Positions 38,548 to 47,465 are shown, numbered from the stretch's first letter. The stretch: 64,000 nucleotides of DNA from Microvirga sp. (GCA_029266525.1 JAQSWQ010000005.1:38548-102547); one strand, 5' to 3'. Made by a program: numbers and translations. The notes: generated from the sequence alone by a model not told the origin.

Positions 38548-38979
38548 ATGCTGCCGTCCGCCGACGAGATCGTCGCGAATTTCGAGTTCCTCGACGATTG
38601 GGAGGAGCGCTACCGCTATTTGATAGAGCTCGGGCGGATGATGCCGGCGCTCCCCGACGAATCACGTACCGACGCCAACAAGGTCATGGGCTGCGCAAGC
38701 CAAGTCTGGCTGGAGACCGGAATCGAGCCGGCGCAGGATGAAGCCATCCTTCATCTCCGCGGCGACAGCGACGCCCACATCGTGCGCGGCCTGATCGCGC
38801 TTCTCGTCGCTCTCCTGTCGGGCCGGCCAGCCTCGGAAATCGCCGAAGCAGACCCGCAGCAGACCTTCCGCTCCTTGGGGCTTTCGGAGCACCTTACACC
38901 GCAGCGCTCGAACGGGCTGCGCTCGATGGTCGAGCGCATCAAGCGCGACGCTCGCGCTGCGGCCGCCGCCGTTCACTGA
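38548..38979 (+). CDS. sufE: SufE family cysteine desulfurase sulfur acceptor
   Basis: This 143-residue protein accepts persulfide sulfur from SufS for iron-sulfur cluster assembly. The active cysteine lies in NKVMGCASQVWLE (about residue 49), and the fold is indicated by EIVANFEFLDDWEERYRYLIELG at the start in outline. The ATG at 38548 gives the standard family length. It is convergent with the DUF6456 gene and overlaps it by 7 nt, an arrangement common in Rhizobiales. No suf operon is nearby. Confidence 0.93.
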   Translation: MLPSADEIVANFEFLDDWEERYRYLIELGRMMPALPDESRTDANKVMGCASQVWLETGIEPAQDEAILHLRGDSDAHIVRGLIALLVALLSGRPASEIAEADPQQTFRSLGLSEHLTPQRSNGLRSMVERIKRDARAAAAAVH

Positions 38980-39845
38980 ACCGGTTCGGGAATGCCGGTC
39001 TCGTGCCAGCTCCTGATCCTGACCGAGCGCTCGGGGCCGCGCGCTGCAGGCCGCAGGCCGTAGTGGTCGGCGAGACGGCGCAGCGCAAGCTTCACCACGA
39101 CCTTGCCTGAGCGCGGGGGCCAAGCGCGATCGCGCTCGATCTTCTCAAGCCCCTTCAGGAAACCGCACAGATCGATCAGGAGATCCGCGAAATCGGGGCC
39201 CACGGCCTCGAAGGCTCGGGCGGCGCGCTGGCGGGCGGCAATGGCCATGTCGGTTGCAGAGGCGGGGTCTCGAATCCCGGCGTACCCCTTTTGGGACACG
39301 GCTCCGTTCCAATTCGCGGTGACCCGCGGCAACATGGACGCGAAGGTGAGGTCCCGCCGCAAGCGCTCTCCAGCCTCGAAGCACGCGTGATCGATGAGCG
39401 GCTCGCCGTCGATGCCCTTTCGGCGGCGAAGCCAGCCGAGCGGGCTTTCGGACGCGTTCACCGTGAGGGTCGCCTTGCGACCTTCCACCTGGATTTGCTC
39501 CTCTACCAAATCCTGATGTTGCGCAGCGAACGCTCCGTCCCGGCCTGCCGTGCCGCGCTTCGATCGAGCGAGGCCGGCCTCGGAGATGCGGAAACCCCGT
39601 CGCGAGGCGGAGCCGAGCTCCTCCACGAGGTCATGCCGGAGAAGCTCCTCAACCGCCGCCGTCCGAAAACGCCCTCCGCCGAGCGAAATGCCATCGCGCG
39701 CGCACCGTAGGATCAACGCACCGTGGTCGGTCGGGTCGAGAATCGCGTAGCGCCCGGGCGGTCCGAGCTCGCCCAAGAGGCGCGCGCCCTCGCGCGACAG
39801 AGTTGCTCCGACCGTGCATGGCCTTCGAATTGCTGCCCAGTCCAA
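38973..39845 (-). CDS. DUF6456 domain-containing protein
   Basis: This 290-residue protein shows a winged-helix-like N-terminal region (GRFRTAAVEELLRHDLVEEL) and a helical C-terminal domain with ERLRRDLTFASMLPRVTANW and IDLCGFLKGLEKIER, matching a family found next to sufE in Rhizobiales. The C-terminal helix-turn-helix character suggests DNA binding, but no target is known. The start is probably a TTG at 39845 after AGGA; this is uncertain. The last 7 nt overlap sufE. Confidence 0.8.
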   Translation of the reverse strand: MDWAAIRRPCTVGATLSREGARLLGELGPPGRYAILDPTDHGALILRCARDGISLGGGRFRTAAVEELLRHDLVEELGSASRRGFRISEAGLARSKRGTAGRDGAFAAQHQDLVEEQIQVEGRKATLTVNASESPLGWLRRRKGIDGEPLIDHACFEAGERLRRDLTFASMLPRVTANWNGAVSQKGYAGIRDPASATDMAIAARQRAARAFEAVGPDFADLLIDLCGFLKGLEKIERDRAWPPRSGKVVVKLALRRLADHYGLRPAARGPERSVRIRSWHETGIPEPVQ

Positions 39846-40050
39846 CCGTTTTTTTCCTCATCGTCATCCCCGGGTTTTTGAGGATAAATCCTATATGTGA
39901 AAATTCCTATGCCAAGCAGCGAGGGGCAATTGAGCCGCACAGATCTGGGCGGAACTGGCGGCTGTTTTCGCGCGGGTGTGTTGTTCGCGCACTAGTGTAC
40001 CCTCACGGCAACGCCTAGCGTCGCCGTGCAATCAACCAAGGGGTCTCGAC

Positions 40051-40167
40051 ATGAAAAAGATTGTTCTTGTGACCGTCGCGGCGGTCGCGCTCATGGGCAC
40101 CGTCGCCGCCTGCGGCAAAGGGAAAGCTCCTCCGCCGGCTGCCGCCCCGATCGTGACGAAGGGCTAA
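40051..40167 (+). CDS. Tiny lipoprotein
   Basis: This 38-residue protein has a lipoprotein signal: MKKIVLVTVAAVALMGTVAAC, whose lipobox ends at the cysteine at residue 21, leaving only about 18 mature residues (CGKGKAPPPAAAPIVTKG). AAGGGG precedes the ATG, and a good terminator follows at 40199-40221, so it is a complete monocistronic unit. It resembles entericidin-like or other short envelope lipoproteins of Alphaproteobacteria. The role is unknown. Confidence 0.8.
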   Translation: MKKIVLVTVAAVALMGTVAACGKGKAPPPAAAPIVTKG

Positions 40168-40198
40168 GCCACTAGTTTCTGCGGGACAGACCCTCTTC

Positions 40199-40221
40199 AA
40201 GGCGGCTCCGGCCGCCTTTTT
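40199..40221 (+). terminator. Intrinsic terminator of the tiny lipoprotein gene
   Basis: GGCGGC-TCCG-GCCGCC followed by TTTTT, 32 nt after the stop. Confidence 0.85.
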
Positions 40222-40263
40222 CTTTGCGCTGCCGGGTTGCGAGTTCGCGTTCCGGGAGCTCCC

Positions 40264-40470
40264 AAATAAAAATGGGGCGGCAGCGCCGCCCCATATGGAG
40301 TTGAGCGTCCGAGCAACCCAGGCGGGCTACGCCCTCAACGCCCCCACGGGAGGAACAAGCTCAACCATACCCGATTCCTTGCGGCAGGAATGTGCTGGGA
40401 AAGCCACAGAACCAGGGCAATTCACGTTACGTCATCGCTCGTCCACAGGCATGGTGAGGAGGAGCGCGCG
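40264..40470 (-). ncRNA. Candidate minus-strand small RNA downstream of mucR
   Basis: Two intrinsic terminators lie one after the other on the minus strand, at 40481-40504 (just after mucR) and at 40274-40292. The 180 bases between them code for no protein of note, yet have a dense set of possible stems (CCTCCC with GGGGG, GGGCG-TA-GCCC) and a CCTCCC segment that could pair with ribosome binding sites. A separate short RNA ending at the second terminator is the simplest reading. The start is unknown, and read-through from mucR is possible. Confidence 0.4.
40274..40292 (-). terminator. Minus-strand intrinsic terminator
   Basis: GGGGCGGC-AGC-GCCGCCCC, followed on the minus strand by ATTTTTATTT. 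It does not end mucR, which has its own terminator-like hairpin 190 nt before. Confidence 0.75.
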
Positions 40471-40480
40471 TCCTGACAGA

Positions 40481-40504
40481 AAAGCCGCCGAGGCCGGCGG
40501 CTTT
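40481..40504 (-). terminator. Terminator-like hairpin after mucR
   Basis: A 9-bp stem (AAAGCCGCC with GGCGGCTTT, 6-nt loop) lies 22 nt after the mucR stop. T-rich sequence follows on both strands, so it may work in either direction. Confidence 0.7.
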
Positions 40505-40525
40505 CTGCTTTTCCGCGTGCGCCGG

Positions 40526-40951
40526 TTAGGCGCGGGCGCGGCCTTTCCGGCGCTGCTGCCCGAGGCCCATTTCCTTCGCGAGCTCCGAGCGGGCTTTGGC
40601 GTAGTTCGGCGCAACCATCGGGTAGTCGGGAGCGAGCCCCCACTTCTCCCGATACTGCTCGGGAGTCATGTTGTATTGCGTGCGCAGATGCCGCTTCAAT
40701 GACTTGAACTTCTTCCCGTCCTCGAGGCAGATGATGTAGTCGGGCGTGACCGACTTCTTGATCGACACCGCAGGCTTGGGAGCCTCGGCTGGAAGCTCGG
40801 CGGAGCCGTTGCCGATCTTGCTCAGTGCGATGTGCACCTCGCCAATGAGGCCCGGGAGATCACTGGCCGGAACGGAATTGTTGCTCACATATGCGGAGAC
40901 AACGTCCGCAGCGAGCTCGATGTAGTTCGATGAAGCTGCATTCTCGGTCAT
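40526..40951 (-). CDS. mucR: MucR/Ros-family zinc-finger transcriptional regulator
   Basis: This 141-residue protein is a MucR-type regulator, which in Rhizobiales represses and structures AT-rich promoters controlling motility, exopolysaccharide and virulence. An N-terminal oligomerisation region ([17 protein letters not shown]) precedes the finger [20 protein letters not shown] and the tail [19 protein letters not shown]. The usual second zinc histidine (THY in many MucR) is glutamine here (TQY). The start is the ATG at 40951. It is probably autoregulated, as its upstream region is the least GC-rich around. Confidence 0.93.
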   Translation of the reverse strand: MTENAASSNYIELAADVVSAYVSNNSVPASDLPGLIGEVHIALSKIGNGSAELPAEAPKPAVSIKKSVTPDYIICLEDGKKFKSLKRHLRTQYNMTPEQYREKWGLAPDYPMVAPNYAKARSELAKEMGLGQQRRKGRARA

Positions 40952-41315
40952 TGATAATTTTTCCTTTCTGGTCCGTCTTGGTCCGGTATCCTTCAAGCTC
41001 CGGTCGTTGTAAGCCCGCCCAATGGCGAAAGCTTGATTCTGAAGCTTGTCGACGCTTTCGCATACGCGAATTAGGACCGGGCGCTGCGATTGCAATCTCA
41101 ACTATGCCAGTTCATGGCAGAAGACAAGTAGAACATTGGCAAAACGCGCTCTCAGTTGCACGTCTTCTCCTGAGAGCACGTGTGAAAGTCAAGATGGTCC
41201 TCAGCTGCAACCGACGGAAGGCGTTCTTGCCCATGAGGGGTCGGCACGCGATAAGCGTCCGCGGATTCTGCATCCAAGTCCGGCTTTGCTCACATCGACC
41301 GCATCTCCCGCAGGC
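40952..41315. other. Intergenic region between mucR and the oligopeptidase gene
   Basis: These 364 bases hold no credible gene. The part next to mucR is AT-richer (TTGATAATTTTTCC-like on the plus strand) and is the likely mucR promoter and MucR-binding site. No EcfG-type promoter, riboswitch or terminator was seen. Confidence 0.5.
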
Positions 41316-43448
41316 ATGACAATGGACGGTTTTCCGAGCGACCCCTTCCGATCGCCGCCGGTCGCCGCAGCGCGCCCGCGCGAAATCGAGCTTCACGGCG
41401 TGTGCCTCCGCGACGACTACGCCTGGCTCAAGGCCGAGAATTGGATGGAGGTGCTCAAGGACTCATCCGCCCTTCCGCCGGAGATCCGCGCTTATCTGGA
41501 AGCCGAGAACGCCCATACCGAAACCTTCCTGCGTGGCACGAAGTCGCTGCGGGAGGTGCTCGTCGCGGAAATGCGCGCCCGCATCAAGGAGGATGACGGC
41601 ACGGTTCCGGAGCCCGACGGACCTTTCGCCTATTTCACGCGCTTCCGGGAAGGCGGTCAGCACCCGCTCGTCTGCCGTCATCCACGCGGCGGCGGCGACG
41701 TCGAGATCCTGCTCGACGGAGACGTAGAGGGACAGGGCGCGCCGTTTTTCGACCTCCACGACGCCGATCACTCCCCCGATCACCAGCTGCTCGGGTGGAG
41801 CGCGGACAAGAAGGGGTCCGAGCTGTTCACGATCCATGTCCGCGACCTCGCCACCGCCCAGGACCTGGAGGACGAGGTGCTCGCGACCTCCGGCGAGGTC
41901 GTCTGGTGCTCGGATTCACGGGCCTTCTACTACGTCGAAGTCGACGAGAAGCATCGCCCGGTCCGGGTGAAGCGCCACCGTCTCGGCTCGGCGGCGGCGG
42001 AAGACGAGCTCATCTACGAGGAGAAAGAGCCAGGCTGGTTCATCGACATCGACGCGACGACGTCAGGCGCCTTCGTGACGATCGCCGTCAGCAATCACGA
42101 GACCTCAGAAACCTGGCTTCTCGACCGCACGGACCCGAAAGCTGAGCCCCGGGTCGTCGCTTCCCGATCGGCGGGGGTGCTGTATTCGGTCGACCATCAC
42201 GGCTCCGAGCTCGTCATCCTCACCAACGCCGATGACGCCGAGGACTTCAAGCTCGTGCTGGCGCCGCTCTCCGCCTCGTCACGCGAGAACTGGCGCGCCC
42301 TCATTCCCCACCGGCCCGGGATCATGATCCTATTCCACATGGCGTCGGCGCGCCATCTCGTGCGGCTGGAACGCCAGGACGCCAACCCGCGGATCGTCGT
42401 CCGCGACATCTGGACCGGCGAGGAGCACGCAATCGCCTTCGACGAGGAGGCCTACTCGCTCAGCGTCAACCCGGGCTACGAGTTCGACACCGATGTGCTG
42501 CGCTTCTCGTATTCGTCGATGACGACGCCCACGGAGGTCTATGATTACGATATGCGCACGCGCGAACGGACCCTGCGCAAGCGACAAGAGGTCCCGAGCG
42601 GGCACGATCGCACCCGCTACATCACGCGGCGCCTTTTTGCGACCGCGCCTGATGGCGAGCAGGTGCCGATCTCGCTTCTCCACCTGAGGAGCCTGCCGCT
42701 CGACCACTCGGCGCCGTGCCTGCTCTATGGCTACGGCTCCTACGGCTCGTCGATGCCGGCCGCCTTCCGTACCAACCCGCTCTCGCTCGTGCACCGCGGC
42801 TTCGTCTACGCGATCGCCCACATTCGCGGCGGCACGGAAAAAGGCTGGCGCTGGTACACGCAAGGGAAACGCGAGAACAAGCCCAACACGTTCAAGGACT
42901 TCATCGCCTGCGGGGAGGCGCTTGCGGCGGCAGGCTACACGGCCCGCGGCCGCATCGTCGCCTTCGGAGGCAGCGCCGGCGGAATGCTGATGGGCGCTGT
43001 CGCAAATATGGCGCCGGCCCTCTTCGCCGCCGTAATCGCCGACGTGCCTTTCGTCGACGTGATGAACACCATGCTCGACGGCGACTTGCCCCTCACCCCG
43101 CCGGAATGGCCCGAATGGGGCAATCCCGCCGAGTCGGAAGCGGCGTTTCGTACGATTTTGTCCTACTCGCCCTACGACAACGTCCAACCCCAGCGCTACC
43201 CGCCGATCCTGGCGCTCGGCGGGCTCACCGACCCGCGGGTCACATATTGGGAGCCGGCGAAATGGGTCGCGCGCCTGCGGGCCACGATGACAGGCGGCGG
43301 CCCGGTCCTCCTCAAGATCAACATGGAAGCAGGCCATGCCGGGGCGGCCGGACGCTTTGACCGGCTCGAGGAGGTCGGGCTGATCTACGCCTTCGCGCTG
43401 ACTGCGATCGGAGGCTTCGAAGAGCGCGAGGCCCGCTCGGCGGCGTGA
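41316..43448 (+). CDS. Oligopeptidase B-like S9 serine peptidase
   Basis: This 710-residue prolyl-oligopeptidase-family enzyme cleaves short peptides, in oligopeptidase B after basic residues. The N-terminal beta-propeller covers about residues 70-420; the alpha/beta-hydrolase domain carries the catalytic serine in FGGSAGGMLMGA, the aspartate in GGLTDPRVTYWEP and the histidine in EAGHAGAAGRF. Other S9A hallmarks are LYGYGSYGSS, HIRGGTEKGWRW and the start APREIELHG-like region. It has no signal peptide, so it is cytoplasmic. The ATG at 41316 is used; an ATG two codons later has a better spaced AGG. Confidence 0.93.
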   Translation: MTMDGFPSDPFRSPPVAAARPREIELHGVCLRDDYAWLKAENWMEVLKDSSALPPEIRAYLEAENAHTETFLRGTKSLREVLVAEMRARIKEDDGTVPEPDGPFAYFTRFREGGQHPLVCRHPRGGGDVEILLDGDVEGQGAPFFDLHDADHSPDHQLLGWSADKKGSELFTIHVRDLATAQDLEDEVLATSGEVVWCSDSRAFYYVEVDEKHRPVRVKRHRLGSAAAEDELIYEEKEPGWFIDIDATTSGAFVTIAVSNHETSETWLLDRTDPKAEPRVVASRSAGVLYSVDHHGSELVILTNADDAEDFKLVLAPLSASSRENWRALIPHRPGIMILFHMASARHLVRLERQDANPRIVVRDIWTGEEHAIAFDEEAYSLSVNPGYEFDTDVLRFSYSSMTTPTEVYDYDMRTRERTLRKRQEVPSGHDRTRYITRRLFATAPDGEQVPISLLHLRSLPLDHSAPCLLYGYGSYGSSMPAAFRTNPLSLVHRGFVYAIAHIRGGTEKGWRWYTQGKRENKPNTFKDFIACGEALAAAGYTARGRIVAFGGSAGGMLMGAVANMAPALFAAVIADVPFVDVMNTMLDGDLPLTPPEWPEWGNPAESEAAFRTILSYSPYDNVQPQRYPPILALGGLTDPRVTYWEPAKWVARLRATMTGGGPVLLKINMEAGHAGAAGRFDRLEEVGLIYAFALTAIGGFEEREARSAA

Positions 43449-43522
43449 ACGTAGCGCAGCCGCTTTGTTCCGGCTGCTGTTTTCGCCATAGTAGCGTCGA
43501 TGGCGTGTCGCTCGATCCAGTC

Positions 43523-45901
43523 ATGGAAGAACAAGAACTCGCGCAGGCTCGACCGGAGACGACGCCCGAGCGAGAGGTCTCGGAGGCCGCGCTGCGCTGG
43601 AGCGAGAAGCGACAGGGCTTCCTCCTCGGCCTGAACGACCAACTCCGGGATCTCGATTCGCCTAAAGCGATCATGGCCGCCGCGGCACGGGCCGTCGGCG
43701 AGTTGTTTCGCATCAGCCGGGTCGGCTATGGCGAAATAGACCCTGCCCAGGAGTTTGTGACGGTCAAGCGCGACTGGAACGACGGCGCGATCGGCACGGT
43801 AGCGGGCCGACATCGCATGAACGACTTCGGCTCCAGCATCATCGACGAGTTGAAGCAAGGACGCACGCTCCGGGTCGATGACGTCAGCGCCGATTCGCGA
43901 ACGAGCGCGCCGGAGGCGCAGGCCGCCTTCCGCGCTATCGGCACCCGCTCCGTTCTGACCGTGCCTCTCGTCAAGGCTGGGCGGATGAGGGCCATGCTGT
44001 ACTTCCACCACTCCGAGCCGCGCCGCTGGAGCGAGGAGGAAGTGGCGCTTGCCGAGGACGTGGCGGAGCGGACCTGGGCAGCGGTGGAACGCGCCCGGGC
44101 CGAGGAGGCCCTGCGGGAGCGCGAAGCGGAGCTCGCGCGTGTGCAGCTGATCGGTCAGGTCGGAGGCGTTTACGTCGACTTGCGCGATGGCTTTCACAAC
44201 CGGCGCTCGCCGGAATACCTCCGCATCCACGGGCTTCCGCCGGAAGCGGTGCATGAGACGCACGAGGATTGGGTACACCGCATTCACCCAGAGGACCGCG
44301 AGCGTGCCGAGCGCCATTTCCTCGACACCCTTGCGAGCCCGTCGGCAGACTATGTTGGCGAGTACCGGATCATCCGGCCGAGCGACGGCCGGGTCCGGTG
44401 GATTTCCGCGAAGGCCGAGATCGAGCGCGGTCCGGATGGGCGGCCGCTGCGACTCGTCGGAGCCCATATTGACGTGACGGAACTGAAAGCGGCGGAGGAA
44501 GCGCGGCGCGAAAGCGAGGAGCGGCTGCGGCTGCTGGCGGATCACATCCCGAACGGGATGATCTACCAGGCCGTCCGCGCGCCAGACGGGACCATTCGCT
44601 TCCCTTACGCGAGCCGAGCCATCGAGACGCTGCACGGCGTCAGCGCTGCGGCGGTGGCACAGGACGCGTCGTTGCTCGACGATCAGATCCTGCCGGAGTT
44701 CCGCCCGCAGCTTGAAGAGGTCCGGCGCCGCGCCGGCGACGAGAACCGCCCCATCAGCATCGAGATCCCGATGCGCGATGCGAGTGGTGAGGTGCGTTGG
44801 TTCCACAGAAGCTCCGCGCCGCGGCGGCTTTCCGACGGGGGCGTCATCTGGGACGGCGTGGAAATCGAGATAACCGACCGCAAGCGCGCCGAGGCCGCCC
44901 TCGCCGATCACGCGCAGCGTCTAAGCTTGGCTCTGGAAGCCTCGCAGCTCGGTGACTGGACCTGGGACGCTGCCACCGACATGGTGACGTTCTCGGAACG
45001 AGCCGCCGAGCTTTTCGGCGTCCCGCCCGGGCCGCAGATGACGTGGACGGCAATGCGCGGGCTCCTGCACCCGGGTGATGCAGAGCGGGCTAGCAAAGCG
45101 GTCGAGGAGGCCGTCGCCAACCGTTCTAGATACGACATTGAGTACCGCGTCAGGCGTGGCTCGGACGGGCACGAGGTCTGGGTCGCAGCCAAGGGCCGGG
45201 GAGTTTACGACAAGGACGGCGTTGTGCGCGGCATGATCGGCGTGGTCCAGGACATCACCGGGCGCAAGCAGGTCGAGGACCGCCAGAGCCTCCTCATCCG
45301 CGAGCTCCATCATCGCGTGAAGAACACCTTGGCGACGGTTCAAGCGATCGTGGGCTCGACCGCGCGGACGTCATCGACCATCGATGATTTCTACCGCGCT
45401 TTCGTTGGCCGCATCGTTTCCCTCGCACGCACCCATTCGCTTCTGACGGAAGATGAATGGCAGACGGTCCCATTGCGCAAGCTCCTCGCGGACGAGCTTC
45501 GACCTTACGACGAGGGCGGCCGCCGCATCCTCCTGCAGGGTCCGGACATCGAGCTGCGCTCGGATCAAGCCGTGCCGATCGGCATGGCTATCCACGAGCT
45601 CACGACCAACGCGGCCAAGTATGGCGCGCTCTCTCGGCGTGAAGGACGGGTCGAAGTGGGTTGGAGCGTGGAAGCCGGACATTCGGGCGAGCGGCGGCTC
45701 GAATTCGAGTGGCTGGAGCAGGGCGGACCGCCGGTCGCGCCGCCGAAGCAGCAGGGCTTCGGCTCGCGGCTCCTCCAGCGGGTGCTGACCACACAGCTCC
45801 AGGCCGACATCAGGATAGAGTTCGAACCCGACGGTCTTCGGCTGCGCATGACCGCTCCTCTACCGGAACGGCCAAGCTTTTTCGCCTCGCTGCCGGGCTA
45901 G
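43523..45901 (+). CDS. HWE-family GAF/PAS sensor histidine kinase
   Basis: This 792-residue soluble kinase has a GAF domain (about 35-190), three PAS domains (about 205-330, 335-460, 470-600) and an HWE-type kinase core. The phospho-histidine is in RELHHRVKNTLATVQAI, the N box is HELTTNAAKYGALS, and the WxE motif is EWLEQGG, which defines the HWE class. HWE/HisKA2 kinases are the known activators of PhyR, so this is a candidate input kinase of the general stress response. The ATG at 43523 is chosen; GTG starts at 43505 or 43445 are possible. It has no receiver domain. An EcfG-type promoter for an RNA follows it directly. Confidence 0.92.
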   Translation: MEEQELAQARPETTPEREVSEAALRWSEKRQGFLLGLNDQLRDLDSPKAIMAAAARAVGELFRISRVGYGEIDPAQEFVTVKRDWNDGAIGTVAGRHRMNDFGSSIIDELKQGRTLRVDDVSADSRTSAPEAQAAFRAIGTRSVLTVPLVKAGRMRAMLYFHHSEPRRWSEEEVALAEDVAERTWAAVERARAEEALREREAELARVQLIGQVGGVYVDLRDGFHNRRSPEYLRIHGLPPEAVHETHEDWVHRIHPEDRERAERHFLDTLASPSADYVGEYRIIRPSDGRVRWISAKAEIERGPDGRPLRLVGAHIDVTELKAAEEARRESEERLRLLADHIPNGMIYQAVRAPDGTIRFPYASRAIETLHGVSAAAVAQDASLLDDQILPEFRPQLEEVRRRAGDENRPISIEIPMRDASGEVRWFHRSSAPRRLSDGGVIWDGVEIEITDRKRAEAALADHAQRLSLALEASQLGDWTWDAATDMVTFSERAAELFGVPPGPQMTWTAMRGLLHPGDAERASKAVEEAVANRSRYDIEYRVRRGSDGHEVWVAAKGRGVYDKDGVVRGMIGVVQDITGRKQVEDRQSLLIRELHHRVKNTLATVQAIVGSTARTSSTIDDFYRAFVGRIVSLARTHSLLTEDEWQTVPLRKLLADELRPYDEGGRRILLQGPDIELRSDQAVPIGMAIHELTTNAAKYGALSRREGRVEVGWSVEAGHSGERRLEFEWLEQGGPPVAPPKQQGFGSRLLQRVLTTQLQADIRIEFEPDGLRLRMTAPLPERPSFFASLPG

Positions 45902-45957
45902 AGGCGCAGGACGTTCGGCCAAGCGAAGCAAGCTGCAAAAAAATCTACGTCCGTTCG

Positions 45958-45982
45958 GGAACCCCGGGTTGCCTGGATCGTT
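45958..45982 (+). promoter_or_regulatory. EcfG-type promoter of small RNA A
   Basis: GGAAC, 16 nt, CGTT: a perfect match, 57 nt after the HWE kinase stop and directly before a hairpin-terminator unit. Confidence 0.8.
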
Positions 45983-45988
45983 TACGCC

Positions 45989-46062
45989 TCACCACCGGCC
46001 ATCTTCTGCCCCCACCGGCCGGCACCTTTTGAAGCAAGCGCCCCGATCGGGGCGCTTTTTTT
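45989..46062 (+). ncRNA. Predicted GsrN-like stress small RNA A (about 74 nt)
   Basis: The unit after the EcfG-type promoter has a CCGGCC (45995-46000)/GGCCGG (46017-46022) hairpin with a 16-nt loop containing CTTCTGCCCCCAC. A linker GGCACCTTTTGAAGC leads to a terminator: AGCGCCCCGATCGGGGCGCT (46037-46056) plus T7. The loop and linker are shared with RNA B at 53432, and the linker with RNA C at 55712. A C-rich 5' loop under stress-sigma control is the hallmark of Caulobacter GsrN. The target is unknown; the loop could pair with G-rich ribosome binding sites. Confidence 0.65.
46037..46062 (+). terminator. Intrinsic terminator of small RNA A
   Basis: A perfectly palindromic 20-nt GC-rich stem followed by T7. 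It also faces the 3' end of the convergent gene at 46067. Confidence 0.88.
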
Positions 46063-46066
46063 CTAG

Positions 46067-46651
46067 TCAGGCGCTACGGGCCGCCTGCTCGCCACCCGCG
46101 GCGATGAAGTCTTTGAGCTCGTCCAAGGACTGGAAGGTATAGCGGCCACTCGGCGTGTCCGCTTCGATCGAGCCGTCCGAGTACATCACATATCCGTTTC
46201 CGCCCGAGTTGTAGGTGCCGATCACCGTTCGGGCGCGATCGGCCGGCCTCGGCGGGGCCGCGGCCGGTGCCGGTTCCGGAATGGCGTCGGCGGCCTTCAA
46301 GACCGCGTGCTCCTCCGGTTCGTCGCGCTCCGCCGACGCCTCCGCTAGCCGCGGCGGCGGCACGAAGGCCGATGCAGCCGGTTCGGCAATAGCCGGAGCC
46401 GGTCGGGTCGGAATTCCCACCGGCAGCCGGCTCACCGCCTCACGCGTGCCGGCAAGCTCCTGCTGGAGCCGCTTCACGCGCCCGGCCGTCACCGCGATGC
46501 CGAGCAGAAGAAGGCCGCTGCTGAGAGCCACGGTGCCGGAGATCACCATGGTCCAGCCGCGCTCGTTCAGGATGATGCCGTAGCCATAAGCCATCGAGGC
46601 TGCGCCGGCGCCGATCATCCCCAGGGCGATCAGATACAACGCGACGACCAT
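46067..46651 (-). CDS. Membrane protein of unknown function with a C-terminal GTYNSGGNGYVMYSDGSIEA domain
   Basis: This 194-residue protein has two N-terminal helices (VVALYLIALGMIGAGAASMAY and WTMVISGTVALSSGLLLLGIA), then a Pro/Ala/Glu-rich linker and a compact C-terminal segment with GNGYVMYSDGSIEADTPSG and FQSLDELKDFI. The last part is typical of a small Rhizobiales membrane family of unknown role. GGAGGGG lies 2 nt before the ATG at 46651. It is convergent with RNA A and divergent from the SOD gene. Confidence 0.75.
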   Translation of the reverse strand: MVVALYLIALGMIGAGAASMAYGYGIILNERGWTMVISGTVALSSGLLLLGIAVTAGRVKRLQQELAGTREAVSRLPVGIPTRPAPAIAEPAASAFVPPPRLAEASAERDEPEEHAVLKAADAIPEPAPAAAPPRPADRARTVIGTYNSGGNGYVMYSDGSIEADTPSGRYTFQSLDELKDFIAAGGEQAARSA

Positions 46652-46826
46652 GACCCCTCCGGGCGCCCGAAAACTCACGCGAGTCTAGAGGCTTGGCCGT
46701 GCTTTGCAACCAAGCCCGTGGGATCGGCTTAGCCGTTGCCGTCCTTTGCGCCAAGGCTTAACTACGGACTCGAAGCGCCCCTGCGCCCCGTGCGGTCGGG
46801 GGCTCTCAATCCGCGAGGAGAGGCCG

Positions 46827-47426
46827 ATGACGTTCACCCTGCCCGATCTTCCCTACGCCTACGACGCCCTCCAACCCTACATGTCCAAGGAGACGCTTGA
46901 GTTCCACCACGACAAGCACCACGCCGCTTACGTCAACACCGGGAACAATCTCCTCAAGGGGTCCGAGCTCGAGGGCAAGAGCGTCGAGGAGGTCGTGAAG
47001 GGTTCGTACGGGAAGAACCAGCCGCTCTTCAACAATGCGGGCCAGCACTACAATCACATCCATTTCTGGCAGTGGATGAAGCCGAAGGGCGGCGGCGCGA
47101 TTCCGGGCAGCCTCGAGAGGAAGATCAAGGAGGATCTCGGCGGCACGGAGAAGTTCAAGGAGGACTTCATCCAGGCCGGCGTTACCCAGTTCGGGTCGGG
47201 CTGGTGCTGGCTGGCAGTCAAGGACGGCAAGCTCACCATCATGAAGACTCCGAACGGCGAGAACCCGCTCGTGCACGGCGCCAAGCCCATCCTCGGCTGC
47301 GACGTCTGGGAGCACTCCTACTACATCGATTACCGCAACCGCCGCCCCGACTACCTCAAAGCCTTCATCGAGAACCTCGTGAATTGGGAGCACGTCGAGA
47401 AGATGTACTCCGAAGCGTCGCGCTGA
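46827..47426 (+). CDS. Fe/Mn superoxide dismutase
   Basis: This 199-residue cytoplasmic enzyme destroys superoxide. Metal ligands are the histidine in LEFHHDKHHAAYV (about residue 26-27), the one in QHYNHIHFW (about 77), and Asp and His in DVWEHSYYIDY (about 160-164). GSGWCWLAVKDGKL is the family signature. The pattern favours an Fe type (SodB), but Fe and Mn forms cannot be separated with certainty by eye. It has GAGGAGAGG before the ATG and a terminator at 47441. With the periplasmic SodC at 17 it gives two-compartment protection. Confidence 0.96.
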   Translation: MTFTLPDLPYAYDALQPYMSKETLEFHHDKHHAAYVNTGNNLLKGSELEGKSVEEVVKGSYGKNQPLFNNAGQHYNHIHFWQWMKPKGGGAIPGSLERKIKEDLGGTEKFKEDFIQAGVTQFGSGWCWLAVKDGKLTIMKTPNGENPLVHGAKPILGCDVWEHSYYIDYRNRRPDYLKAFIENLVNWEHVEKMYSEASR

Positions 47427-47440
47427 CTCTTCGCTCCGCG

Positions 47441-47465
47441 AAGGGGCCTCGTGCGGGGCCCCTTT
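47441..47465 (+). terminator. Intrinsic terminator of the Fe/Mn SOD gene
   Basis: AAGGGGCC pairs with GGCCCCTT around an 8-nt loop, ending in TTT, 15 nt after the stop. Confidence 0.65.

Noticed and set aside
40295..40702. A 135-residue plus-strand open frame opposite mucR
   Set aside because: It crosses two terminators and is antisense to the end of mucR; no domain was seen.
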